Source: Ceratotherium simum simum
Lineage: Eukaryota > Chordata > Mammalia > Perissodactyla > Rhinocerotidae
Assembly (NCBI RefSeq): GCF_000283155.1
Contig: NW_004454216.1
Coordinates: forward strand, 3,278,491 to 3,342,490
Length of the DNA stretch: 64,000 nt
Direction of reading: 5' to 3'
Shown here: piece after piece, positions 22,869 to 33,690 of the stretch
Position numbering within the stretch: the first letter of the stretch is position 1
Layout: each line of letters opens with the position of its first letter
Translations under genes and position numbers: made by a program
Notes under the pieces: model-generated
Told to the model about the DNA's origin: nothing
Database searches by the model: none
The model's input: only the letters and a program-made list of their open reading frames with translations

Positions 22869-23324
22869 TCAATAATAAGACTTGAAAGTCAAAATTACTC
22901 CTTGATCAGTGGGCTGCAGAATGGATGTGGTGTTAGCAGGCAGGAAAACAACATTAGTTTCATTGTCCATCTCCATCAGAGCACCTGGGTGACCAGGTGC
23001 ATTGTCAACGAGCAGTAATATTTTGAAAGGAATCTTTTTTTCTGAGCAGTAGGTCCCAACAGTGGGCTTAAAAGATTCAGTAAGCCATGTTGTAAACAGA
23101 TGTGCTGTCATCCAGATTTTGTTGTTCCATTTATAGAGCACAGGCAGAGTAGATTTAGCATAATTCTTAAGTGCCCTAGGATTTTCAGAATGATAAAGGA
23201 GTATTGGCTTCGACTTAAAGTCACCAGCTGTACTGGCCCCTAACAAGGGAGTCAGCCTGTCCTTTGAAGCTTTGAAGCCAGGCATTGACTTCTCCTCTCT
23301 GGCTATGAAAGTCCTAGATGGCAT
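22869..23324 (-). pseudogene. Tigger1 transposase relic, DDE catalytic core
   Basis: This is the longest surviving open segment (151 codons) of the Tigger1 transposase, in the same frame as the segment just upstream on the minus strand. It includes [14 protein letters not shown], with the second catalytic Asp of the DDE triad, and [18 protein letters not shown], with the third acidic residue, both hallmarks of the pogo/Tigger family. The frame closes at about 22869, and downstream parts (for example 22163-22357) survive only as separate open pieces. No intact gene is present. Confidence 0.92.
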
Positions 23325-23330
23325 CTTTTT

Positions 23331-23564
23331 CTAATATAAAGCTGTTTCATCTACATTGAAAATCTGTTGTTTAGTGTAGCCACAATCATTAATTATCTTA
23401 GCTAGATCTTCTAGACGACTTGCTGCAGCTTCTATATCAACACTCACTACTTCACCTTGCACTTTTATGTTATGGAGAGGGCTTCTTTCCTTAAACCTCA
23501 TGAACCAACCTCTGCTAGCTTCAAATTCTTCTTCTGCAATTTCCTCACCGCTCTTGGCCTTCAC
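23331..23564 (-). pseudogene. Tigger1 transposase relic, start of DDE domain
   Basis: This 77-codon open segment of the pogo-type transposase covers the end of the CENP-B-like DNA-binding region ([12 protein letters not shown]) and the first catalytic segment, where VDETALY contains the first conserved Asp. It ends at an in-frame TAG (plus-strand 23331-23333) at a position where related transposases normally have tryptophan. The reading frame continues just after, at 23324. The lost codon and other breaks mark it as a dead copy. Proteins of this family cut and paste DNA at TA dinucleotides. Confidence 0.9.
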
Positions 23565-24327
23565 AGAATTGAAGAGAGTTAGGGCCTTGCTCTGGATTAG
23601 GCTTGGCTTAAGGGTATGTTGTGGCTGGTTTGATCTTCTATCTAGACCACTAAAATTTTCTTCATATCAGCAATAAGGCTGTTTTGTTTTCTTATCATTC
23701 GTGTCTTCACTGAAGTAGTACTTTTAATTTTTCTCAAGAATTTTTCCTTTGCATTCACAACTTCACTAATTGTTTGGCACTAGAGGCCTGGCTTTCAGAC
23801 TGTTTTGACATACCTTCCTCACTAAGCTGAATCATTTCTAGCTTTTGATTTGAAGTGAGAGACATACAACTCTTCCTTTCACTTTAACACTTAGAGGTCA
23901 TTGTAGGTTTACTAATTGGCCTAATTTCAATATTGTCGTGTCTTAGGGAATAGGTAGGCCTGCGGAGAGGGAGAGAGATGGGGGGATTGTTGGTAAGTGG
24001 AGCAACAAGAACACACAGAACATTTATCAACTAAGTTCACTGTTTTATATGGGCACAGTTCATGGCACCCCCAAACAATTACAATAGTAACATCAATGAT
24101 CACTGATCACAGATCACCATAACAAATATAATAATAATGAGAAAGTTTGAAATATTGCAAGAGTTACCAAAATGTGACACAGAGACTCGAAGTGAGCAAA
24201 TGCTGTTGGAAAAATGTTGCTGATAGACTTGCTCAACACAGGATTGCCACAAAACTTTAATTTGTAAAAAATGCAGTATCAGTGAAGCACAGTAAAGTGA
24301 AGTTCAATAAAGCAAGGTATGTCTGTA

Positions 24328-24680
24328 TTCTGATCTTGCTCTGTCTCTTCAAATTGTGTTTTTTGCCTTTCGGTATGCTCTAGCATTTTTGCTTGATAGC
24401 TGTTCATAATGTATTGGGTAAAAAGAACTACTGTAAATGGGTCTTTAATAACGTGATGGTGAGGTGTCGGGGAGGGGAAGCATTCTATAGTCCTAGGATT
24501 AGGTCTCAGACTTTTAGTGAGCCTATGCCTCTGGCCTGTGAACTTCACAAGTGTGTCTCAATTTTTTTCTCCCCCATTAGGTGGGACAGGATGGCTAGAG
24601 GGGGCCAGGGTTGGGTATTTCCCTTCCCCTGCAGGTTAGGCTTTGTTTAACTAGTTTCTCCTAAGGGCAGGCCTTGTTAA
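24328..24680 (-). repeat. probable L1 flank on the right of Tigger1
   Basis: TTCTGATCTTGCTCTGTCTC, GTTCATAATGTATTGGGTAAAAAG, TCCTAGGATTAGGTCTCAGAC and GAACTTCACAAGTGTGTCTCA look like dispersed-repeat sequence of old L1 type, and the Tigger junction suggests it is the other half of the split L1. I could not confirm collinearity with the left part by eye. Confidence 0.45.
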
Positions 24681-27600
24681 GGACAGAGTGCTCTGGAGTA
24701 CTTCAAAAGGTAAAAAACAAAAAAACCCAAAACTTTAAAATCTCTTGTCAAGAGCAGACCAATAATCCAAGAAAACTTTGTCCTTTTAACAGAAAGAAAA
24801 CCAAACTTTAATTTTGTACTAGTATATTTTTGATATTAAAATTTATTCTTTAAAAATTTAAATACATCCCTTCCAATCTTAGCCAGTCTAATCACACATA
24901 AAATCCCTTTTCTGAGTTTCTTTTTATATAAACCATCTACAACTTTTTTATATCCATTCATGTTTTGTCCTACGTTTTTTCCTCTTTCTCATTCTGGAAC
25001 AATCCATCACTTTACATTCCTCACTGACTTTTCATACACAATTTTTTTCTTACACACTTATTGTTTCTAATAGCTTTAATTACACATATTAATTACAATT
25101 CTTTGCCCTTAGAATCCTAATTCCTAGTGAAAACTAAAAAGTAGGCAATTGTGGACTATCTGTTACACTAGCATTCTGTGGATTATAAAATTTATAAATA
25201 TATTTCATAATTTCTAGAAGCATATTCTTCCCCATAGTAAATTTTTCAACGTAGCACAAAACATGTTTACTAATAGACTCAAATATCTTTTGTTCTTCTG
25301 TAAAAGGAAGCCAAAAGTGGATAAACTGATGTTCAGTGATTAATGTTTTGGTGTTTTCTCTTATTCAGAAATGATCTAGATATTTAATGAATATCCATCA
25401 TTTAACTTATTTCTGTATGATTTTAAGGTTTCAAGTTCCAAAAAGATTTTGGAAACTATTTTTAAGTAGACATATTATGAGGCATAATTATTGTTGAAAA
25501 GCTCATTTGTAAACTCTTATCTTACACCTATTTAATTTACTTGTTCTTAACAATTATGTTTAGATTCCTCATGAAAATTTCATGAAACATCAAATAGCTA
25601 CATCATCTTAAGTTATCTTTTTTGCTGACAAATTCTGTAACAGAGACAACATGAACCTATTTGACTTTTAGTAAACCTAGGTAGACTAAAGGTATTGTAT
25701 TTAATGCTGATAACTCTAAAGACATGCCTGTTTTAATTAAACCAACAAACTTAAAGTAGCTTTTATTTAGCAAAGGTTATTCTAGACCAAATGGACTTGA
25801 AAAGCATTTGGGTTAGTTTCTATATTTCTGAGAGTATACTTGATTTATATAAACACTCATTTGTCTTTAAGCCAATCATACAGAGCTCTTTACAAATTAA
25901 TTTTGGCAATATCATTCAGAGGTAGAAAAAATCACACAGTTATAACATGCGTACATAGACATACAGACAAACACAGAGATCTTATAGCTTTCATTTTAAA
26001 ATTTTAGCCATGAGACAGGTACTATAATGCAAAACTCACTAGTTTATAAAGCAACAATTGGATCCAAATTGCATTTCTGGCAGACAGAATAAGTTAAATT
26101 TACCTGTTCAGGTAGCTAGAGCTTTTTACTATTTGTAGAAGAGACTTTTAAGATTTTTCATAGGCCTAGTTTTCAAAATAGTCTTTCCTTTTTTTTTCTT
26201 CTTCTGTTAAGAATTACTTTGGTTCCTAGAGAAGGCCAGATAGAATACTTACTTCTCAAAAGGCACAGAGAAAGAATGCAACTTCCACCAAGAAGGACTT
26301 TTGTTCTCTAAGTCCAGATCTTTTACAATATCTATAAGCCGTTTGAGATGAATAGGGGAGGTTTTGGGATTGGTAAAAAGGATAGATGATCTTTGGATTG
26401 TTTCTAGAACAGCATTTGTGTTCTTGTAAAGATTATATTTGTAAGACAAATACGGTTGTTTTTAATTCCTTAAAGAGTTAGATTGTGACCTGAGTGACAG
26501 GGAGGCTGACCCACCCAGCCAGCTACATTATCTTCAATTTGCTTCTTTACATCTGGGAGAAGATCTTCAACTAAGATGGAAATCAAAAGATTCATATATC
26601 CTAGATTTAGAGCTGTGTGTCTTCAGAATGCTTTAGTATATCTTTCCACAAAAGCTTCAGAATGCTTTTCTTTCCCTCTGGGTACATAGTTTCATTTTAG
26701 CTTAGGAGAAAAGGCCTAAAAACCAAAGTTCCTATCAGGCTCTGAATCAGTTTCCAATTTGGCCAACTTCTAACCATAGAGCCACTTAAACAAAATCCTT
26801 TTCAAATACCTTCTTAGGTTTCAGCTGGGAAAAACAGTAAATATTCCTGGCAGTATAGAACAACCCCTTGGACCCAAGGCATCCCCAAAGAGGGTGTAAA
26901 AGATACAACCCTCTCAAGATCCAGAGCCACTCTCAAAGGTAACCCAAAGAAAGAAAGACTTAGACAATTCCCCTGAGAGCTGGCAAGAGTTGGTAGGACT
27001 CTAGCTGCAAATGGAGTGCAAATCACATTTCTGTCCAGCCATATCTAGTTGTAAATGGGGTGTGACCCACATTTCCGCCAGGCCGTATTTTTGGGGCCCC
27101 CAACCTGATGGTTACAAAGCCAAGTTCTCAGGACACAGAACGAGACAAAGAAGAAGGCAGTAGCTGTCCCTGGGAGAGAGAAGATCAACAACCAGTGGAT
27201 ACCCAAAAGCTAATTCACAAGTCACAATTGAAAGATCTAATTCTTACAAATGTTTTTTGCCTGCCAATCTGAATTTGGAACGAAGGAACAATGTGTTATT
27301 TTACCTTCCTTTTTCAATCAGGCAGCACAGATAGAGATATAGAAGAGCTATCTTTGGTAAGAATTCCCACTCTTTGCCGGTTTCTGCCAGTTTTCCCAGG
27401 ATCCCGTCTGCGGGCTGTGGAATAAGTAGGATGTCCCAGCAGGTCTCATCCTAGTCACCAGAAACTGTGGAGAAGGAAAATAATTTTCCCTTGACCCTTT
27501 ATGGTGAGTGCTTGGCTGGGACCCCTTTTTCTCTAGGGCACAACTCATAAATGGATAAGCTTATCTAGGTTAAAAGTTCTCCACTGTGGCCTCTGTAATT

Positions 27601-27698
27601 CAAGATTATCTTTGGTAAGGTTAGCCTGCTTGTTCAGCCTTAAAACAAAATTTTATTCACCCGATGTCACACACTGGACCCAGTTCAGCTTCATTCAC

Positions 27699-27776
27699 AC
27701 CCAGTCTGACCCTGAACCCAGTCAGTTTCTAAGTTGGACCCAGTCTGACCCAGATCCAGTCAGATTTCTAAGTCAG
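27699..27776. repeat. two tandem 39-bp units in the ERV leader
   Basis: Two adjacent copies of a unit starting ACCCAGTCTGACCC (27699-27737 and 27738-27776) differ at a few positions, and a third copy begins at 27777 with ACCCAGTCC. They lie just inside the primer binding site, where retroviral packaging signals usually are. Confidence 0.85.
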
Positions 27777-27802
27777 ACCCAGTCCATCTCCTTCAATTTC
27801 CT

Positions 27803-27814
27803 CTTCTGACACCA
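27803..27814 (-). promoter_or_regulatory. retroviral primer binding site, tRNA-Leu type
   Basis: On the minus strand TGGTGTCAGAAG follows the LTR end after a 4-base spacer (GTTC). It is the exact complement of the 3' end of mammalian tRNA-Leu(CAA), CTTCTGACACCA. The match ends after 12 bases. This fixes the LTR as a 5' LTR and the element as minus-strand. Confidence 0.8.
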
Positions 27815-27818
27815 GAAC

Positions 27819-28212
27819 TGTTAAAAGATAAACTGGGGCATATTAAAATTTTTAAGTGTTTATTTGAGCAAAAATCGATTAGAGTCAAGCAGCATCCAGT
27901 CTAGTAAACAGAAAGGAGCTCCAAGGAGCTGTACAAAATGAAAGAATTTTATAGGCAAAATGAAGTGGGGAAAAGGAAGTTATACTAGACAAAAAGAAAA
28001 CTGGTTATTGCAAAGTGACTTTCCTTTAGGGGATGGCAAGAGTCTATCAGGCAGATGACCTAATTAGTGCTGATCAGGCGATTCCTGATTGGCTGGATTA
28101 AGATTCCATTTCTGGGAGAGCTAAAACTGTAACTAAGTTAAGTCTCGAGATTTGGTGACATGAGGAATAGCTTAAGAGACTCCATTATGGGCCTGTTGTC
28201 TTGTTTTTAACA
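27819..28212 (-). mobile_element. ERV 5' LTR, 394 bp, with perfect 8-bp terminal inverted repeat
   Basis: Read on the minus strand the LTR starts TGTTAAAA and ends TTTTAACA, the TG...CA form needed for integrase, with the two ends forming a perfect 8-bp inverted repeat. A TATA-like TATAAAAT lies at plus-strand 27946-27953 and an AATAAA signal at 27859-27864, in the order expected for U3-R-U5. The primer binding site adjoins the U5 end. The family could not be named. The right flank gives no partner duplication because the 3' LTR is missing. Confidence 0.85.
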
Positions 28213-29080
28213 TTAGGAATGAGGAAGGGATGTGACAGAAAGTTTACATTCCTGTGCCATCATCTATAATTATTTGCTTCATGACTATGTTCTTCAAACT
28301 TGTAAAGTCACCCTTTTCTAGTTTCAGAACTTTGAAAAGTGTAAACTTCTACTTTGGTCCAGCTTTCCTTTTATAGCAAGGTCTTAGCTTAAGTCTGAGC
28401 TGTGTCTGGGCTTCCACGAAGTCCAGTGGGAAGAGGTGCCAAGGCACTAACCCGTGGGAAAGCAAGTCTCCTTAATCACTAATTTCTAAAGGGAGACAGA
28501 GAAGAGACCCCAAGGGCTCAAGGACCATGACCCAACTGTTAAAAGGAGGGGCAATTCTGCATATAACAAATCTGTCACTCAGATTATCTTTTGGTTGGCT
28601 CATGGTGATTACCTTTTGCAATAAATGGAAGATTGGAAACCAAGGGCTTTTCCATTATGGTCTCTGTAGCTCATTGATGGCACAGTGTTCCAGAAACAGA
28701 TGTGCCAGGGCCATCTGCCGTGATTGTAGGCAGCACTAATGCCTTTAGTAGTGACACGGTCCAGGGCTCTCCATGCCCTCATCACTTTAAACTGGCTGCC
28801 TGAAGGCACACAGAACTGGGTGGCGGCAGCCACGGTACCTTTGGCATGCATCACCATTAGCTGTGGTACTGCCTTCACCACGCTTTCCATCAGCATGCCT
28901 GCAATAAAGGGGAGTCCAATAATATTTATAGCTTAGAGGACTGATCCATACAGAGCATATAAGACACTTGTTGATAATTCCATATTTCAAATTCCTACAG
29001 AGTGAGTGGGGGTAATAAACCCAGGGATATTGAGCTTTGTGATGGTGGTTGTGATTATCTTCTTCTATATTTTTCATATT
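28213..29080. other. unassigned sequence, possible old retro-derived block
   Basis: No family recognised. Between about 28600 and 29080 three overlapping frames are open (plus 28739-28936, minus 28609-28896 and minus 28787-29077), and the stretch is richer in GC than its flanks. This could be a processed pseudogene or a retroviral relic, but I do not recognise any product and no domain is visible. Confidence 0.35.
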
Positions 29081-29185
29081 TATTTATAAATATATCATAA
29101 ATATATCAATACAAATATATTTATACATGTATAACATATACTCAAAATATATTTATTGATTATTATTTATTATATATTTAATTAC
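29080..29185. repeat. AT-rich low-complexity stretch
   Basis: An almost pure A/T tract of the (AAATATAT) type, for example ATATATCATAAATATATC. Confidence 0.8.
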
Positions 29186-29499
29186 TACATACACTAAGAA
29201 CTACTTCTGTTCTCTCTGTTTTTAACCACCAATTTATCTGCTTATTCTCATATTTGAAATTATTTTGACTTGAAAGTATGAATTGTTATCTCATAGATTT
29301 AGTTTTTTCCTCAAAATCACCTTTGATATTCTTACCTCTTTGTTTTTTCAGATGGTATAGATTTCTGTTCTAAGGCTCAAGTCTTTTGCAGAGGTAAGGT
29401 AGGGAATAAATGAAACATTAATAAATACTTTCACAGGCATACTTGTGTGCATTGCTGAACAAACACCTGAGCTGGCATGAGCTTCCTTAAGCACTTGGT

Positions 29500-30000
29500 T
29501 GCTTTCCCACATCTAGCAGAATAAGGTCCAAACTCTTTAGGTTGACATCTGAAGGCTTCCAGAGTCTGAGCTGTATTTTCTTTCCATCATTACCTTGTGA
29601 CTTTCCTCCCACCAGGCTGGTTTACTCCCTCCAAAAGTCAGCCTTATTTTCTTAGGTGTTTTTGCTCCTGCCATGAGCCTTTTCTGGTTGCTTTTCCTTT
29701 CCCACCCCATCTAGTCAAGCATGTCTATTTTCTATATCCACCACAAGGCCCTAACCACTAGGCCCTTAATGAGCTCTTCCTCCTTTGTACTCAGAGCCTA
29801 CTCATCTGCACTGTAAATCAACATGTACCAGTTGGTGTCTAACCTTTTTCTGGTCCTTAATGTTTATGCCTTGTGTCCTCAACAATGATGTAAGCTCTTT
29901 GGTATCAGGGAGAGTATCTTGTCTATCTTTGTGCTCCCAGGCCTTGCAGGGTTCCTGGAGCACAGCGGGGCCTGAATATGTGCTTATTGCTTGCTTGATT
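29500..30000 (+). repeat. L2 LINE 3' region
   Basis: AGAATAAGGTCCAAACTCTTTAG, CTGAAGGCTTCCAGAGTC, GATGTAAGCTCTTTGGTATCAGGGAG, CTTGTCTATCTTTGTGCTCCCAG and GTGCTTATTGCTTGCTTGATTG follow the order of the L2 3' region and terminal tail. The open frames at 29785-30093 and 29802-30053 overlap it and are incidental. Confidence 0.65.
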
Positions 30001-31614
30001 GATTGGAGTGCGAAAACTGGGGGAAAGAGGCTCCTAAGGAATTGGAATAGCATTGAAAAAAGAGAAATGGCAGGAGAGCTAGAATTCCTTTAGTTTCAAC
30101 TTCAAGGTTTACTGCTAGTCATAGATAAGCTGCTATTACAGATAAGACTCTTCAGTCCCAGAACTCTCCCTCAGTGCTGCTCCACTAATGATAACACTGG
30201 GAGGGGAGGGGGAAGAGGGAGAGGAAGCAGTGAAGGAGGAACTGGGACTTAGCATCTGCCTTCTTCCTTGAAGAAGCTTGGCAGAGGCTTCTGTAATCCA
30301 GTGCTGAGTCAAAACATAAGCACCTTTGAAATGCTTCCCCGACCCACATCATCAGATATGCACAGCTACGGGGATTCACTCTGGGGACTGTGTTTTTAGA
30401 GTCCCTTCATTACTTCAACTACTCACATGCATACATTTCCTTGCTTCCTTTTCTGTTTAGTTTTTCTGACTTCTGCTCTCCTTTTTACTTCCTCTTTTCC
30501 ATTAGCTCTTGTGAAAGTTTGCCAAATTACATGAATGGGAACCGCTTAGTTCTGCTGGTGACGCAAGGCATTTAAAGAGTCGCGTGGCCTAGATTATCTG
30601 TTGGGGTCTCAAGGAATGATATAACGCAGTTTTACAGTAGAGTGTTGTGTTATGCTAAGAAGTAAATGAGGTCAAGTTTGCAAATGGATATCTGGACATT
30701 AGCTCGTGGGAGGGGGCTGTAGAGAATGCTAAATCAGATTATTCAGGCCACAAGTTTGTTTCTTCTTTCTCTTGTCAATTATATAATGTAACTGTCTACA
30801 TTGCCTGAATTTATCAGATATTAGCTGCTTCATGGGATTGAACTGATTTAATATAGAACCTACTCCAACTGGGTCCTTGGCCTTGAACAAGACTTCTGGG
30901 CACCCTGGAGTTAAGCCACCAAGGGCTTAATTGCTTCAGCTATCTCTGCTTGTTTGTAATTTGGATTTTGTTTGTTCCTAGTCCCTTGGGAGTGCTTTAT
31001 GCTGTTCAGTTAATTGAAAGTGGCTAAAGCTGAATGAGGCAGCAGAATGCAGGTGGCATCTTTGGGATCAATTTGAGAAGACTATTGAAATCCTCTTGCT
31101 TAGTTTAATAATTATCTCTGATTGAGATAGGATTTCAGTCTTGAGACTAATAGGAGATTCCAAAGTTTCCCATTGGCTTTAGGGAATAGCAATTCCCAAA
31201 GCAATTAGCTTTTGCTATAGGGCGTTTCTATTAAATAGTGCAGTGATGATGTTAGAAAATGGGGCAGGCATGGCATGGGGTGGGGGCATTATATACAGGA
31301 GAGAGGGGAGAATGAAAGGTAGATATGAGGGAGATGAACTGAAAGATAAAAAGACTACAGAAGATATCCCAAATATCCCAATATGGAGAAGAACTAAAAG
31401 GGTATATGTTGGGGAAATTAAAGTACAATTCAGAATTTTTAAAAAAAATTTAACATTGTAACAATATAGAAGAAAATAAAGAGGTAAAAAATAATACCAG
31501 TATTTTAAAAGAATAAAAAAGGGAATATTACAACTAGTATGGATAGAGAAAAGGAAACACTTTAAAAAATAAAAAAAGCAAGATGGTGAATAAATAATAG
31601 ATGAGACTATTATT
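30001..31614. other. unassigned sequence, no gene seen
   Basis: No repeat family or gene recognised. A G-quadruplex motif at 30199-30219 is listed separately. Confidence 0.4.
30199..30219 (+). other. G-quadruplex motif
   Basis: GGG (30199-30201), GGGG (30203-30206), GGGGG (30208-30212) and GGG (30217-30219) are separated by loops of 1, 1 and 4 bases. This is a compact canonical motif, with short loops that favour a stable fold. Confidence 0.8.
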
Positions 31615-31630
31615 TAAAGTCTAAAAACTA

Positions 31631-31926
31631 GGCCGGCCCCGTGGCTTAGCAGTTAAGTGCGCGTGCTCCGCTACTGGCGGCCCGGGTTCGGATCCCGGGC
31701 GTGCACCGATGCACTGCTTGTCCAGCCATGCTGAGGCTGCGTCCCACATACAGCAACTAGAAGGATGTGCACCTATGACATACAACTATCTACTGGGGCC
31801 TTGGGGAAAAAAAAAGGGAGGAGGATTGGCAATAGATGTTAGCTCAGAGCCGGTCTTCCACAGCAAAAAGAGGAGGATTAGCACGGATGTTAGCTCAGGG
31901 CTGATCTCCCACACACACACAAAAAA
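31631..31926 (+). mobile_element. ERE SINE, full length, perfect target duplication
   Basis: This is the best complete example here. A box TGGCTTAGCAGTTAAG is at 31642-31657 and B box GGTTCGGATCC at 31685-31695. Then come AACTAGAAGGATGTGCACC and ACTATCTACTGGGGCC, followed by two ATGTTAGCTCAG modules and an (AC)n/A tail. The 16-bp duplication TAAAGTCTAAAAACTA is perfect (31615-31630 and 31927-31942). Confidence 0.97.
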
Positions 31927-31942
31927 TAAAGTCTAAAAACTA

Positions 31943-33525
31943 AATACTAAAAGACTGGTTTTATTTTTTTTGGATCACTCTATTCAAGTGTGTGTATCTA
32001 TGGCTGCCTGTGTGTGTGTTCCCTCTAAGTTCCTGTAAAGCTTGCAGGCTAAACTAGAAAATTCTAGTATTCTGATATACAGGGTGATACCTGCCTTTTC
32101 CAGCCTATAAGTTCTGGACTAGATCCACATTAATGGGCATCTTAGAGTTGAAAAATATGAAAATACTGCATAGTCCTGATTCTGAGTCAAGGTCAGTTAC
32201 TATAATTCGATGAAGCCACTGAGTTCCACGGCAGTTAAGTGAGTTTTTCAAAGTGGTAAAGAAAGGAAGAAGACAGCTCTTAGAACTTGCTATGTGTCAG
32301 GCACTCTGCTGGTTACTTTTAAATAACATTGAGAGCTAGGAGTTGATGGGAACATCTTGTGTGATAGGCATTGCACTAAGGGCTGTAAATATACAAAATC
32401 CTGTCAACCTCACAATGACCCTATACTGTAGGTTCCATTATGTACTATTTATGAGGCCCTTCCTCTTTAAAAAAAATACACCATTATGAATAGACAAATA
32501 TGTGTGAAAGTGGATATATACCTAGAAAAAGAAAAAAATCACAAAATTTGCAAATTTGAAAAAGCTGACAAATACCACAGACATCTCACACCCGCAAAAT
32601 TGCACAACATCACTATTAATTACCTGCCTGACTGCCTCACATACCTCTATAATCCTTTGACTTTTGGTACGATCAATAAGTATAAAAATGTAAAATTAAT
32701 CTGAAATCAAGGAATACAGAAAAGCAAATCAAATGCCCTTAAAAATTGTGACTACATTGTAATGAGCTACATAATTGTGTTATCAAATTACTCATAAATT
32801 GCATGCACTGACTTACTGATCAACATGTGTTGGGGGGGTTGTCACTGGAACACTTGTTTCTTCAGGCTATTTTGTGGCTTTAGTGACAATTGTGCTCACT
32901 GATTTGTCTGGACGTGCCAGATGACATCAGGACAAGGTGCATCAGATATGCTAAGAGACAGGCCAATACCTTGGAAAGCATACAACAGACAGCTTCACGT
33001 TCTGCTGTCCTGGCTCTACTGTTATGGGTGTGTGCCCTATAAACAAAATAATTCTAAGTTCAATTTTCTACACAATTCTGCTGTAAAAATGTGTGATATG
33101 TTGATAATTGCATATGCTGCATTATTGAGTGTATTTGTGACAGGTGGTAAGTTTTGTTTTGAATAGACTCCATGAGAATTGAATGCACGGCTTATAATTT
33201 TACACCACTGATGACTGGAAGAAATTTCCACGGGCTGCATCCCGGCTGCACACATTTCAAACCCTTTTCTCCCCATTGTGCTGGTACTTCCAGTACTGAG
33301 CGCTGTAGGGCATGTTCATACCATAACAGGACCTCTGATACTGCACCATTTGTGCCACCGCACAGGGTGAGTTCATATGGTGAGAGGTGCAAGTATTCTG
33401 GAATCTGTTCCTACACCAGGATGGCTAACAGTAAGCTCACTACACACAGACCTGATTGTGAACCACATAATATATATCCTACCAAACCTAACTGAAATGC
33501 ATTCTCCACTGTTCTCTGGGCTTTG
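31943..33525. other. mostly unassigned sequence; weak MIR-like patch
   Basis: No gene recognised. A patch near 32285-32450 (TGCTATGTGTCAGGCACTCTG, then TGTGATAGGCATTGCACTAAGG) looks like MIR/L2 tail sequence. At 32921-33495 several frames of 66-107 codons are open on both strands, with no domain in any. Confidence 0.4.
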
Positions 33526-33529
33526 TGGT

Positions 33530-33690
33530 AATGGTAATAAGAACTAATACTTTTGAATGATTATTTTGTGGCTGGCACTGTCCTAAGTGCTTTCACAGGT
33601 ATTAAGTCATTTAACCATTAGAAGAACCGTAACAGGTAGATACTATTATTATATTGATTTTCATTTGGAGGCAATTTAGGCGCAGAATTT
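33530..33690 (-). repeat. MIR SINE fragment
   Basis: GGCTGGCACTGTCCTAAGTGCTTTC, GTATTAAGTCATTTAACC, then AGGTAGATACTATTATTAT follow the antisense MIR 3' half. Confidence 0.7.

Larger units (their letters stand above)
21919..24325 (-). mobile_element. Tigger1-like DNA transposon, near full length
   Basis: This 2407-bp element has the Tigger1 terminal sequences: CAGGCATACTTAGGAG on the left, and GGTATGTCTG on the right (CAGACATACC when reversed). It is flanked by the TA duplication typical of Tc1/mariner/pogo transposition (21917-21918 and 24326-24327). The consensus is about 2.4 kb, so the copy is almost complete. The transposase lies on the minus strand. It is broken into open pieces and cannot make an active protein. 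The insertion lies in an L1. Confidence 0.95.
24690..27818 (-). mobile_element. decayed ERV internal region (class I, MER4-like), minus strand
   Basis: To the left of the LTR at 27819-28212 lies about 3.1 kb that reads, on the minus strand, as retroviral leader followed by a gag relic and then a long AT-rich non-coding stretch (24.7-26.2 kb) like that of non-autonomous MER4-type ERV1 elements. A short stretch near 26530-26590 resembles the C-terminal part of a gammaretrovirus-type capsid. It is broken by stops and frameshifts throughout. No pol or env region is recognisable, and no second LTR is found on the left, so the provirus is truncated and cannot be active. Confidence 0.7.

Noticed and set aside
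23467..23676. Plus-strand 69-codon open frame
   Set aside because: It is antisense to the Tigger1 transposase relic and shows no domain.
31642..31695. tRNA gene suggested by A and B boxes
   Set aside because: The boxes belong to the tRNA-Ser-derived head of an ERE SINE. The acceptor stem and anticodon arm do not form a tRNA cloverleaf, and target duplications flank the whole element.
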